Positions 49,757-56,291 of a DNA stretch of 56,291 bases are shown one piece after another. The translations under genes were made by a program, and so were the position numbers. Within the stretch, counting starts at the first letter, position 1; each line of letters begins with the position of its first letter. Source of the DNA: Ruminococcaceae bacterium UBA1404 (lineage in GTDB: Bacteria; Bacillota; Clostridia; Oscillospirales; Ruminococcaceae); the NCBI GenBank assembly GCA_002305075.1, contig DBQC01000004.1, forward strand, positions 2,519 to 58,809, given 5' to 3'. The notes below the pieces were generated by a model. That model saw nothing but the letters and a program-made list of their open reading frames with translations. It was not told where the DNA came from and made no database searches.

Positions 49757-50465
49757 CAAGCTTTCAAAATCCTTTGGCCAAAACCAGGTTTTAAACGGCA
49801 TTACCGACCACATTGCCCAAGGGGAAAAGGTGGTTATCATCGGGCCCTCTGGCTCGGGCAAATCCACCTTTTTGCGCTGTCTCAATCTGTTAGAGACCCC
49901 CACCTCGGGAACCATCACCTTCGACGGAACCGTGATTACCGACCCCAAAACCGACATCAACCTGGTGCGCCGCCACATGGGCATGGTGTTTCAGCATTTT
50001 AATCTGTTTGCCAACAAAACCGTGCGGCAGAACATCACCCTGGCCCCGGTGCGCACCGGACTTATGAGCCAGCAGGAGGCCGACGCCGAGGCAGACCGGC
50101 TCCTGGAGCGGGTAGGCCTTGCCCATCGAGCCGACAGCTATCCGGTGCAGCTTTCGGGTGGGCAGAAGCAGCGCATTGCCATTGTGCGGGCGCTGGCCAT
50201 GCGTCCTAAGGTCATGCTGTTTGACGAGCCCACCAGCGCCCTCGATCCTGAGATGGTGGGAGAGGTCTTAGAAGTGATGCGCGAGCTGGCCCATGAGGGT
50301 ATGACCATGGTGGTGGTCACCCACGAGATGGGCTTTGCCCGAGAGGTGGGCACCCGGGTGCTGTTTATGGACGAGGGTAAAATCCTCGAGCAAAACACCC
50401 CCGAGGCTTTTTTTAGCAATCCGCAGGAACCCCGTACCCGAGAATTTCTTTCCAAAGTGCTTTAA
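49737..50465 (+). CDS. Polar amino acid ABC transporter, ATP-binding protein (GlnQ/HisP type)
   Basis: The 242-residue protein has GPSGSGKST (Walker A), Q-loop in GMVFQHFNLF, signature QLSGGQKQRIAIVRAL, Walker B VMLFDEPTSALDP and the switch His in VVVTHEMGFARE. The start is GTG at 49737 or GTG at 49743; AGGAGG (49727-49732) is 4 or 10 bases away, and the first is kept as the longer reading. The transporter genes lie between the two chemotaxis gene blocks. Confidence 0.95.
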   Translation: MPVIGVDKLSKSFGQNQVLNGITDHIAQGEKVVIIGPSGSGKSTFLRCLNLLETPTSGTITFDGTVITDPKTDINLVRRHMGMVFQHFNLFANKTVRQNITLAPVRTGLMSQQEADAEADRLLERVGLAHRADSYPVQLSGGQKQRIAIVRALAMRPKVMLFDEPTSALDPEMVGEVLEVMRELAHEGMTMVVVTHEMGFAREVGTRVLFMDEGKILEQNTPEAFFSNPQEPRTREFLSKVL

Positions 50466-50479
50466 TAAAGACAAATCAA

Positions 50480-50517
50480 AGCGCCCGACCTATCAAATAG
50501 GTTGGGCGCTATTTTTT
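50480..50517. terminator. Bidirectional terminator between the ABC operon and cheB
   Basis: AGCGCCCGACCTAT (50480-50493) pairs with ATAGGTTGGGCGCT (50497-50510): 14 pairs with one G-U, CAA loop, followed by TTTTTT on the plus strand. The convergent genes on both sides need termination here. Confidence 0.92.
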
Positions 50518-50529
50518 GTGCATGAGGGG

Positions 50530-51579
50530 TTATCGCACACTGTTGAGGTAGCGTATCATCTCGCCGCTTATGTGGTCTAGGGGCAGTTGCCTGGCCACAG
50601 CGCCGATATTATAGGCCACCTGCGGCATTCCGTAAACCACACTGCTCTCCTTGTCCTGACCGATGGTGTAGCAGCCGGCCCTGCGCATCTTGAGCAGACC
50701 CTCGGCTCCATCTGCCCCCATTCCTGTGAGCAACACGCCGATTGACCGACCGTCGGTCAATTCCGCCGCCGACTCGAATAACACATCCACCGAAGGGCAG
50801 TGGCCGCTCACCTTGGGCCCCTGCTCGCTTTTTACATAGTAGCCCAAAGTGTCCCGGGCTAGGCGCAGGTGATAGTCTCCCGCAGCAACAATGATTTTGC
50901 CCGGCTCTACCCGCTCCCGGTGGGTGGCCTCTACCACCCGCATTTTGCAGATGCCGTTTAGTCGCTCGGCATACATCTTAGTAAAACCTGCGGGCATATG
51001 CTGCACCACCAGCATACCCGGCGTGGTGGCGGGCAGATTGCGCACCACCTGCAAGATGGCCTCGGTGCCGCCGGTGGAAGCCCCCATGGCAATTACCATG
51101 TCCGGCCGCCCAGCCTTTAGGATTGGCGGCGGGGTGGGGGGGGGATCAGCCGGGGCGGCGGTCGGGGCTTTGTGCCGCACCCTAGCCATAGAAGCAATCT
51201 TCACCTTAGCCCGCAACTCGGTTAAAAAGCTCAGGGCGTTTTGGTCGCTGTTAGCATCCCTTTTGCGCACAAAGTCCACGGCTCCTGCCTCCAGCGCATC
51301 CAGCACCCGGATGGGCAGCGAGCTTACCACAATAACCGGCACCGGGTGCCGGGGCATCAGCCTGCGCAAAAAGTCTATGCCGTTTAGCCGGGGCATTTCC
51401 ACATCGAGGGTTACCACATCGGGGCGCAGTTGACGGATTTTTTCCTCGGCCTCGTCGGCATCCATAGCCGTGCCGATTACCTCGATGCGGGGATCGCTTG
51501 CGAGGCCCCGTTCAAGCATTTTAAGAAAAAAGAGCGAATCGTCCACAATGAGGACGCGAATTTTACTTAGAATGGTCAT
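50530..51579 (-). CDS. cheB: Chemotaxis response regulator protein-glutamate methylesterase CheB
   Basis: Demethylates chemoreceptors when phosphorylated. The 349-residue protein has a receiver domain (DD at 13-14, phospho-acceptor D59 in VVTLDVEMPRLNG) and, after a linker, a methylesterase domain with the catalytic triad Ser168 (MGASTGGTEAI), His194 (VVQHMPAGFT) and Asp289 (TGMGADGAEG). The start at 51579 has GGAGGG upstream on this strand. It is the last gene of the cheA-cheW-cheB operon; a 98-base gap with a hairpin separates it from cheW. Confidence 0.97.
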   Translation of the reverse strand: MTILSKIRVLIVDDSLFFLKMLERGLASDPRIEVIGTAMDADEAEEKIRQLRPDVVTLDVEMPRLNGIDFLRRLMPRHPVPVIVVSSLPIRVLDALEAGAVDFVRKRDANSDQNALSFLTELRAKVKIASMARVRHKAPTAAPADPPPTPPPILKAGRPDMVIAMGASTGGTEAILQVVRNLPATTPGMLVVQHMPAGFTKMYAERLNGICKMRVVEATHRERVEPGKIIVAAGDYHLRLARDTLGYYVKSEQGPKVSGHCPSVDVLFESAAELTDGRSIGVLLTGMGADGAEGLLKMRRAGCYTIGQDKESSVVYGMPQVAYNIGAVARQLPLDHISGEMIRYLNSVR

Positions 51580-51608
51580 CTTGTGCCCTCCTTGCTTGTC
51601 GATGTAAT

Positions 51609-51645
51609 AGCGCCTCAGCCGGCGGATGGCCGCGGCAGAGGCGCT
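51609..51645 (-). repeat. Hairpin between cheW and cheB
   Basis: AGCGCCTC (51609-51616) is the exact reverse complement of GAGGCGCT (51638-51645); the interior is also GC-rich and partly self-complementary. No T run follows on the minus strand, so it is an intra-operon structure, not a strong terminator. Confidence 0.6.
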
Positions 51646-51677
51646 GTGTCCTGCAAGTCGCCAGCTTAGGATAGAAT

Positions 51678-52157
51678 TTATTGAGGAAGGTCGTTTTGAA
51701 AAAACTTGACAATGTCGATATTCATAACCACCCGGTCGCCCACCTGGGCAATCGAGCTTAAATAGCGGTCGGCACTGGCGGCGCCAAATCCGGGGGGCGG
51801 AGCGCTGGCCTGCTCGTCTAGGGTGATAACATCGCTGACCTCGTCCACAATAAGCCCCACATTCATATCATCTATGGTGGTTACAATGATGCAGGTTTTA
51901 TCGTCGTAGTCCCGCTCGGGCTGACCGAACTTAAGCCGCACATCGATAATGGGAACCACCCTACCGCGCAGGTTGGTAATGCCTTTGATATAGTCGGGCA
52001 GATTGGGAACTTTGGTGATAGGCTGCATACCGATAATCTCGATGACATGATAAAGCTCGAGGCCATAGGAGACCTCACCAATGTTAAAGGTCAAATAGCG
52101 CCCGCGAAGATCGTCTAACATACTCTGGGCCGAATCTACAACCGCTGTATTTGCCAT
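51678..52157 (-). CDS. cheW: Chemotaxis coupling protein CheW
   Basis: Links receptors to CheA. The 159-residue protein is a single CheW domain: GRYLTFNIGEVSYGLELYHV, EIIGMQPITKVPNLPDYIKG, ITNLRGRVVPIIDVRLKFG. The N-terminal 18 residues are an extension without a clear role. The SD AAGGAG precedes the ATG on the minus strand, 18 bases after cheA. It shares the CheW fold with the N-terminal half of CheV at 23317. Confidence 0.96.
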   Translation of the reverse strand: MANTAVVDSAQSMLDDLRGRYLTFNIGEVSYGLELYHVIEIIGMQPITKVPNLPDYIKGITNLRGRVVPIIDVRLKFGQPERDYDDKTCIIVTTIDDMNVGLIVDEVSDVITLDEQASAPPPGFGAASADRYLSSIAQVGDRVVMNIDIVKFFQNDLPQ

Positions 52158-52175
52158 GGTGTCAGGCTCCTTTCT

Positions 52176-54257
52176 TTAGTGGTGCTGGGCGAGGAGGTTG
52201 TTGGCGTCCAGAATGAGGCTGATGGTGCCGTCGCCCAGGATGGTGCAGCCCGACAGGCCCATGCGCTTGACCGCGTATTTACTAAGGAAGGGCGGGAAGG
52301 GCTTGACCACTACCTGTTGCTCTCCGAGGAGCTCGTCCACAAAGATGCAGGCTTCCTCCCGGGCTCCCTCCACAAGGATGAGAATGCCCTCGGTGATGTC
52401 GGTTATCTCGGTTTCAAAGTTGAAGATGCGGTGCAGCCGGATGATGGGGAAGCACTTGCCCCTTAGAAGAATCATCTCGGAGCCGTCGGTGTTATACAGA
52501 ATCTGCTTGGGGTCGTTTACCTTAAAGGACTGCTGGATGGAGGTGATGGGCAGTGTAAAGATGGTGTCGCCCACGGCCAGTTCCATGCCGTCCACTATGG
52601 CCAGGGTCAGAGGAATTTTAATGGTGAATGTGCTGCCTTCGTTGGGAGTGCTGTCGATGTTGATGGAGCCGCCCACCTTCTCGATATTTTGGCGCACCAC
52701 ATCCATCCCCACACCCCGGCCCGAAAACTCGGTGACTGCCTGATTGGTGGAAAAGCCGGGCAGCATGATGAGGTTATAAATCTCGGTTTTGCTATATTCG
52801 CTCTCGGGCTTGGTGAGCAGACCGTTGCGGCGGGCCTTGTCGAGAATCTTATCGGCGTCTAGGCCCTTTCCGTCGTCCGAGATGGTGATAACAATTTCGC
52901 CACCTACATTTTTGGCCTCCATCACAATGCGGCCCACCTCGGGCTTGCCCAAACGGCGGCGGGTCTGCGGATCCTCAATGCCGTGATCCACCGAGTTGCG
53001 CACCATGTGCATAAAGGGGTCGCCAATGGCGTCGTTGATGGTCTTGTCCACTTCGGTTTCGCCGCCCAAGGTAATCAGCTCTACCTGCTTGTCCAGCTTT
53101 TTGCTGACATCCCGGGCAATGCGCTGCATCCTTTGGAACACGCCGGACAGCGGTACCATGCGAATGGACATGACCACATCCTGAAGCTCGTCGGTGAGCT
53201 TGCGCAGCTCCCGGGCCGATTTACTAAAGTTGTCCAGGCGCATATCTCGCAAATCCACATTGTTGATCACCATAGACTCGGTGGTCACCAGCTCGCCCAT
53301 CAAATCCATAAGCTGATCTAGCTTATACTGATGTACGCTGATAAGGCTTTGCTGCCTGCCGCTGCCGGGAAGCATGGCACGGGCGGCTTGGGCCGGTGTG
53401 ACTTCCTCCCGGGGGATATCGTCCTCGGTGGGGCCGTCTGCTGTGGATATATGTACGGCTTCAAAGTCGTCTAGGGGCGCTTCGGCGTCTAAGAGCTCGT
53501 AGGACTCGATGTTCACCGCCGCCTCGATCACGGCGTAAATCTCATCCAGGCTCACACCTGCAGCCGGGGTAAAGATGAGGATAAGGCCGTCCCGTATGAT
53601 GTCGGCACTGAGCGAGGCATCGCTCTCGGGCCGGTCGGGGATGGAGATCAGCTCATCGCACAGATCCTCCAGCTGAGTAATCAGCATAAAGGCCCGGATG
53701 TTCTCCATCTGGCAGCCCTCCTCATAGCGCACCCGCAGCCGATAGCGTTGGCCCGCCGGGGCAGCCACAACCGGGGTGGCCTCCGGCGCAGGGGCGGGGA
53801 CCGAGGCGGGCAGGTCGGTGCCCACGGCGTCCGGGGGAACCTCCTCACCCTTGAGCAGGCTAGCCAGCCGGCTTAACTGGTCGATGAGGTTTTGGGGATT
53901 GCCCCGGGTCTCGTGAAAGGCCTGCACCGCCTCCATCTCTTCTTTGAGATAGTCCGAGGCAAGAAAGACCAAATCGAACAGGTTCTCGCTCACGCTGCCC
54001 AGGGCATCGGGGTGCTCTCGGATGATGAAGAACACATCCTCCACAGCATGGGCTAAGGCGGCAATACTGGTGAAGTCCATCATGGCCGCCGAACCTTTGA
54101 TGGTGTGCATTATGCGGAAGATTTCGTTGATGCCGCTGTTCTCAAAGCTTCGGGTTTTTTCGGCGCCCAGCACAATTTTGTCGAGTTGTTCGAGCAGTGT
54201 GGTTGTCTCGAAAATAAATACCTCTAGCATAGGCTCCATACTTGCATCGATAGCCAT
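52176..54257 (-). CDS. cheA: Chemotaxis histidine kinase CheA
   Basis: Sensor kinase that phosphorylates CheY, CheB and CheV. The 693-residue protein has P1 with His51 (IMHTIKGSAAMMDF), a linker rich in Pro/Ala, P2-like region (RYRLRVRYEEGCQMENIRAF), P3 dimerisation (QYKLDQLMDLMGELVTTES), P4 catalytic domain (MHMVRNSVDHGIEDP N box, ISDDGKGLD G1 box, FSGRGVGMDVV G2 box) and P5 CheW-like regulatory domain at the C-terminus. The start at 54257 has AGGTGA upstream. It heads a minus-strand operon divergent from the FliK-like gene; in Bacillus the order is cheB-cheA-cheW within fla/che. Confidence 0.97.
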   Translation of the reverse strand: MAIDASMEPMLEVFIFETTTLLEQLDKIVLGAEKTRSFENSGINEIFRIMHTIKGSAAMMDFTSIAALAHAVEDVFFIIREHPDALGSVSENLFDLVFLASDYLKEEMEAVQAFHETRGNPQNLIDQLSRLASLLKGEEVPPDAVGTDLPASVPAPAPEATPVVAAPAGQRYRLRVRYEEGCQMENIRAFMLITQLEDLCDELISIPDRPESDASLSADIIRDGLILIFTPAAGVSLDEIYAVIEAAVNIESYELLDAEAPLDDFEAVHISTADGPTEDDIPREEVTPAQAARAMLPGSGRQQSLISVHQYKLDQLMDLMGELVTTESMVINNVDLRDMRLDNFSKSARELRKLTDELQDVVMSIRMVPLSGVFQRMQRIARDVSKKLDKQVELITLGGETEVDKTINDAIGDPFMHMVRNSVDHGIEDPQTRRRLGKPEVGRIVMEAKNVGGEIVITISDDGKGLDADKILDKARRNGLLTKPESEYSKTEIYNLIMLPGFSTNQAVTEFSGRGVGMDVVRQNIEKVGGSINIDSTPNEGSTFTIKIPLTLAIVDGMELAVGDTIFTLPITSIQQSFKVNDPKQILYNTDGSEMILLRGKCFPIIRLHRIFNFETEITDITEGILILVEGAREEACIFVDELLGEQQVVVKPFPPFLSKYAVKRMGLSGCTILGDGTISLILDANNLLAQHH

Positions 54258-54413
54258 GACATCTCACCTGCTTACCTTAGTATTTTTATCTGGATAGCAA
54301 CCACAGCAATCACTTACCTAAATTATTCGACAAAATGCAAAAAAACGCAAGCAAAAAATCTATGGCTTTTGTTTTTTCTTACCTGTCCGAATGGTGGAAT
54401 ATGTAGCGAAATA

Positions 54414-54441
54414 TTGCTTTTCTTGCTATTAGGAGTATAAT
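54414..54441 (+). promoter_or_regulatory. Candidate promoter of the FliK-like/FlhB-like pair
   Basis: A perfect TATAAT (54436-54441) with a weak TTGCTT (54414-54419) at 16 bp, 42 bases before the start codon. The 225-base divergent gap (54258-54482) is AT-rich. I could not place a convincing promoter for cheA on the other strand. Confidence 0.5.
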
Positions 54442-54482
54442 TAAAGAGAACCCAAAGGGTTACAAGGGGGATACATACGCCT

Positions 54483-55961
54483 ATGTCTGATATTCTAAGA
54501 GTTACCACACCTCTTGTCAATAAGACTCAAGTAATAGATACGAGGCGCAGTGTCGAAAATCTTACGCAGTTTAACCTGCCCGATGTCACCAAAGTTACCC
54601 GCGCCCGGTCGGACAATGCGCTGCTTATGCAGAACAATGTGCTCACCGGCGAGGAAAAAACCACGGCGCTGCTCATGGACCTCATCAAGGACCCCTCGGT
54701 TACCGTGACCTACCTGCGCAATATATCGCTGCTTCAGGAGGTTTATTCTCTGCTGCCTGCAGCCAACCGGGCGGTGACCGAGGAAATTCGGGAGATGTTC
54801 ACTGCTTTGCTGCTTACCCCCGAGGAACTCACCGCCGAGCTTTGGCGGCAGGAGGAGGGTTCCAGCCAGTTTAAGGGTCAGCTGTTTGATATGCTTAGGG
54901 ATCTGCTTCAGGCCCAAGCTAACACCGCCCGAACTGCCCTGTCCGGCGGGGAGGAGAGCAGCGGCACCCAGCTTATGAAATATTCGGCCATGCGCCGTGC
55001 AGTGGCCGATCTGCTAAAGGCCCTGTCGGGCTACACCGCCCGGCGGGATGTGCTCGAGGGGCTGGCCAACAACCTCGAATATCTCTCTAGGAGCCTGGCG
55101 CCCAGCCGGGCCCTCAGCGAGTCGTTGCTGCTGCTTTCGGCCCGCTTTCGGCGACCGGATGCCCAAACCCAGTTCGAGACGCTTAAAAGAGAGGTTCTCG
55201 ATCTGCTTGCCAAGGTGGACGAGAGCATTCTGCTGTCGCCCAAAATCCGCAAGACGGCCTCGCTCACGGTGTACAACCTCTCTCGCTTCGGCGGCGATAT
55301 CGACTTTCTCGAGGCCGCACTCGACCGCGTATTTGACTATATACCCCAAAACGAGGACCGGGAACGCCTTCTTGGTCTGGTGATGGAGTTTATTGAACGG
55401 GAGCCTCTGCCCAAGGGCACCGAGGAGGCTGCCGGGCGCTCTAAGGTGCTCCACAAGCTTATCTCCATCATCGACCGCCAAGCCGAGGATGCCGAACTGC
55501 TGCGCAGCACCGGCGATCGGCTTGAGAAGATTGTCCAGAGCCTGCTGTCCTCTCCCTGCAACTTTACGCCGCTGCTCCATTACATATTGCCCATGCAGCA
55601 TATGGGCACTCAGTCCTTTATGGAGATATGGATAAATCCCAACGGCGAGGAGGACGCCCCCGAGCGGGCCGCACTCCGGGGGGATACCTACCATATGTTT
55701 ATGGTGTTCGATGTGGGCGATCTTGGGCGCTTTAACATGGAGCTCTTTGTTCGGGATAAAATTGTGGACTTCTTTTTATACTGCCCACCGGCCTTTACCG
55801 GGGCCTTTGCCTCTGCAAAGCGGGACATTGGCCGGGTACTGGGCAGCTTGGGTTACCAGTTTGGCGATGTGCGCATCACCGACCTTGAGCGGGAACGCTC
55901 GCTGATGGAGGTATTTCGCTCGTTGCCTTATAAAAGGACGGGTGTGGATGTCAGAATCTAA
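54483..55961 (+). CDS. Large helical protein with FliK/Flg_hook-like C-terminal region (YlqG-like)
   Basis: The 492-residue protein has no signal peptide or membrane helix. Residues 1-350 are predicted to be mostly helical and rich in Leu, Arg and Glu, resembling no catalytic family I know. Residues about 360-475 look like the C-terminal domain of FliK: a strand-rich SFMEIWINPN, YHMFMVFDVGDLGRFNMELF-type segment (compare LRPEGLGEITLKL in the FliK at 30176), then a helix FASAKRDIGRVLGSLG and strand GDVRITDLE. The next gene overlaps it by 14 bases and encodes an FlhB C-terminal-like protein. This recalls the B. subtilis ylqG-ylqH pair. A role in export switching is inferred, not shown. Confidence 0.85.
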   Translation: MSDILRVTTPLVNKTQVIDTRRSVENLTQFNLPDVTKVTRARSDNALLMQNNVLTGEEKTTALLMDLIKDPSVTVTYLRNISLLQEVYSLLPAANRAVTEEIREMFTALLLTPEELTAELWRQEEGSSQFKGQLFDMLRDLLQAQANTARTALSGGEESSGTQLMKYSAMRRAVADLLKALSGYTARRDVLEGLANNLEYLSRSLAPSRALSESLLLLSARFRRPDAQTQFETLKREVLDLLAKVDESILLSPKIRKTASLTVYNLSRFGGDIDFLEAALDRVFDYIPQNEDRERLLGLVMEFIEREPLPKGTEEAAGRSKVLHKLISIIDRQAEDAELLRSTGDRLEKIVQSLLSSPCNFTPLLHYILPMQHMGTQSFMEIWINPNGEEDAPERAALRGDTYHMFMVFDVGDLGRFNMELFVRDKIVDFFLYCPPAFTGAFASAKRDIGRVLGSLGYQFGDVRITDLERERSLMEVFRSLPYKRTGVDVRI

Positions 55962-56253
55962 ACGAAATAAGGCTGTTGCTCTTAAATACAACCTCGAGGA
56001 GGATATTGCGCCGGTGGTGGTGGCCGCCGGCTATGGCGATGTGGCCCGCCGCATAGTAGATGTAGCCGAAAAGCAGGGCATTCCGGTGTTCCGGGACGAC
56101 AGTACGGCTTCGCTGCTTTGTATGCTGGATATAGGCCGCAGCATACCCGAGGAACTCTATCAGGTGGTGGCGGCCATCTACTGTCAGCTTGTAGAGACCA
56201 CCCATCAAATACGAGGACTTCCGACCGGCGAGGTACAGCCCCCTTCTAGGTAA
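55948..56253 (+). CDS. Stand-alone FlhB C-terminal-domain protein (YlqH/FhlB-like)
   Basis: The 101-residue protein aligns with the cytoplasmic part of FlhB after the cleavage site: NKAVALKYNLEEDIAPVVVA here against YAVAIKYDPEADIAPVVIAK in FlhB, then RIVDVAEKQGIPVFRD and IPEELYQVVAAIY. The NPTH cleavage motif is replaced by KRNK. It has no membrane part. The ATG at 55948 follows AAAAGGA at 9 bases; an in-frame GTG at 55942 is rejected as too near the RBS. It overlaps the FliK-like gene by 14 bases, so the two are coupled. Confidence 0.93.
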   Translation: MSESKRNKAVALKYNLEEDIAPVVVAAGYGDVARRIVDVAEKQGIPVFRDDSTASLLCMLDIGRSIPEELYQVVAAIYCQLVETTHQIRGLPTGEVQPPSR

Positions 56254-56269
56254 AGGGGAGAGGTGCACC

Positions 56270-56291
56270 GTGCTCGGCAGGCAAATATACA
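56270..56291 (+). CDS. Start of a gene cut by the right edge (identity unknown)
   Basis: GTG at 56270 preceded by GGGAGAGGTG, with seven codons reading MLGRQIY before the window ends. The short LGR start would fit a UPF0102/YraN-type protein, which often lies near flhB-like ylqH and rnhB genes, but seven residues cannot settle it. Confidence 0.4.

Noticed and set aside
1..56291. Mobile elements, prophage, toxin-antitoxin pairs, CRISPR or defence islands
   Set aside because: No transposase, integrase, att-like repeats, tRNA gene or toxin/antitoxin family was recognisable; gene content and codon bias are uniform along the window.

Overview
The window is about 56 kb of GC-rich, densely coded DNA from a low-GC-lineage Gram-positive relative (Firmicutes, class Clostridia; an Oscillospiraceae-like genome is my best guess). 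The reasons are the rpoC-rpsL-rpsG-fusA-tuf order, strong AGGAGG-type ribosome binding sites, a SAM-I riboswitch on metK, CotF-type spore coat genes, and a Bacillus/Clostridium-style fla/che operon with FliY, CheC, CheD, CheV and SwrD. The assignment is by inference; there is no 16S gene here. I see no tRNA, rRNA, CRISPR array, insertion sequence or prophage.

Region 1 (1-8.3 kb) is housekeeping: the 3' part of rpoC, then rpsL-rpsG-fusA-tuf, then metK behind a consensus promoter and a SAM-I riboswitch with terminator and antiterminator. Region 2 (8.4-14.1 kb) holds a small membrane-anchored unknown, recD2, comFC, an MreB/Mbl actin and an M20 amidohydrolase with a palindrome over its putative -10. 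Region 3 (14.1-18.2 kb) has a tandem pair of small CotF-like proteins, a UvrD/PcrA helicase and a 264-residue conserved unknown behind a possible mother-cell sigma promoter. Region 4 (18.2-23.2 kb) is a thymidylate/folate and envelope operon: thyX-tmk-DUF2156-GNAT-fthC-mltG.

Region 5 (23.2-48.0 kb) is motility. cheV stands alone. A 23-kb, one-direction flagellar operon then builds the export apparatus and basal body: fliE-F-G-H-I-J-K, flgD, a flagellar operon protein, flgE, swrD/flbD, motA-motB, fliM-fliY-cheY, fliO-P-Q-R, flhB-flhA, sigD, two flgF/flgG-type rod genes and cheC-cheD. Compared with the Bacillus subtilis fla/che operon, flgB-flgC, fliL, flhF-flhG and cheB-A-W are missing from the run. 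cheA-cheW-cheB lie on the opposite strand 2.5 kb further on. Region 6 (48.0-50.5 kb) is a polar amino acid ABC transporter with its own promoter, wedged between the two chemotaxis blocks. Region 7 (50.5-56.3 kb) is cheA-cheW-cheB on the minus strand, then, diverging from it, a 492-residue protein with a FliK-like C-terminal end coupled to a stand-alone FlhB C-terminal-domain protein.

The most interesting points are the FliK-like/FlhB-C-like pair, the long Pro/Tyr-rich linker in FliY, perfect tandem hairpins inside the flagellar operon between flgE and swrD, and the candidate sporulation gene at 17.4 kb. I found no clearly new multi-gene defence or mobile system; most of the window is recognisable core biology.
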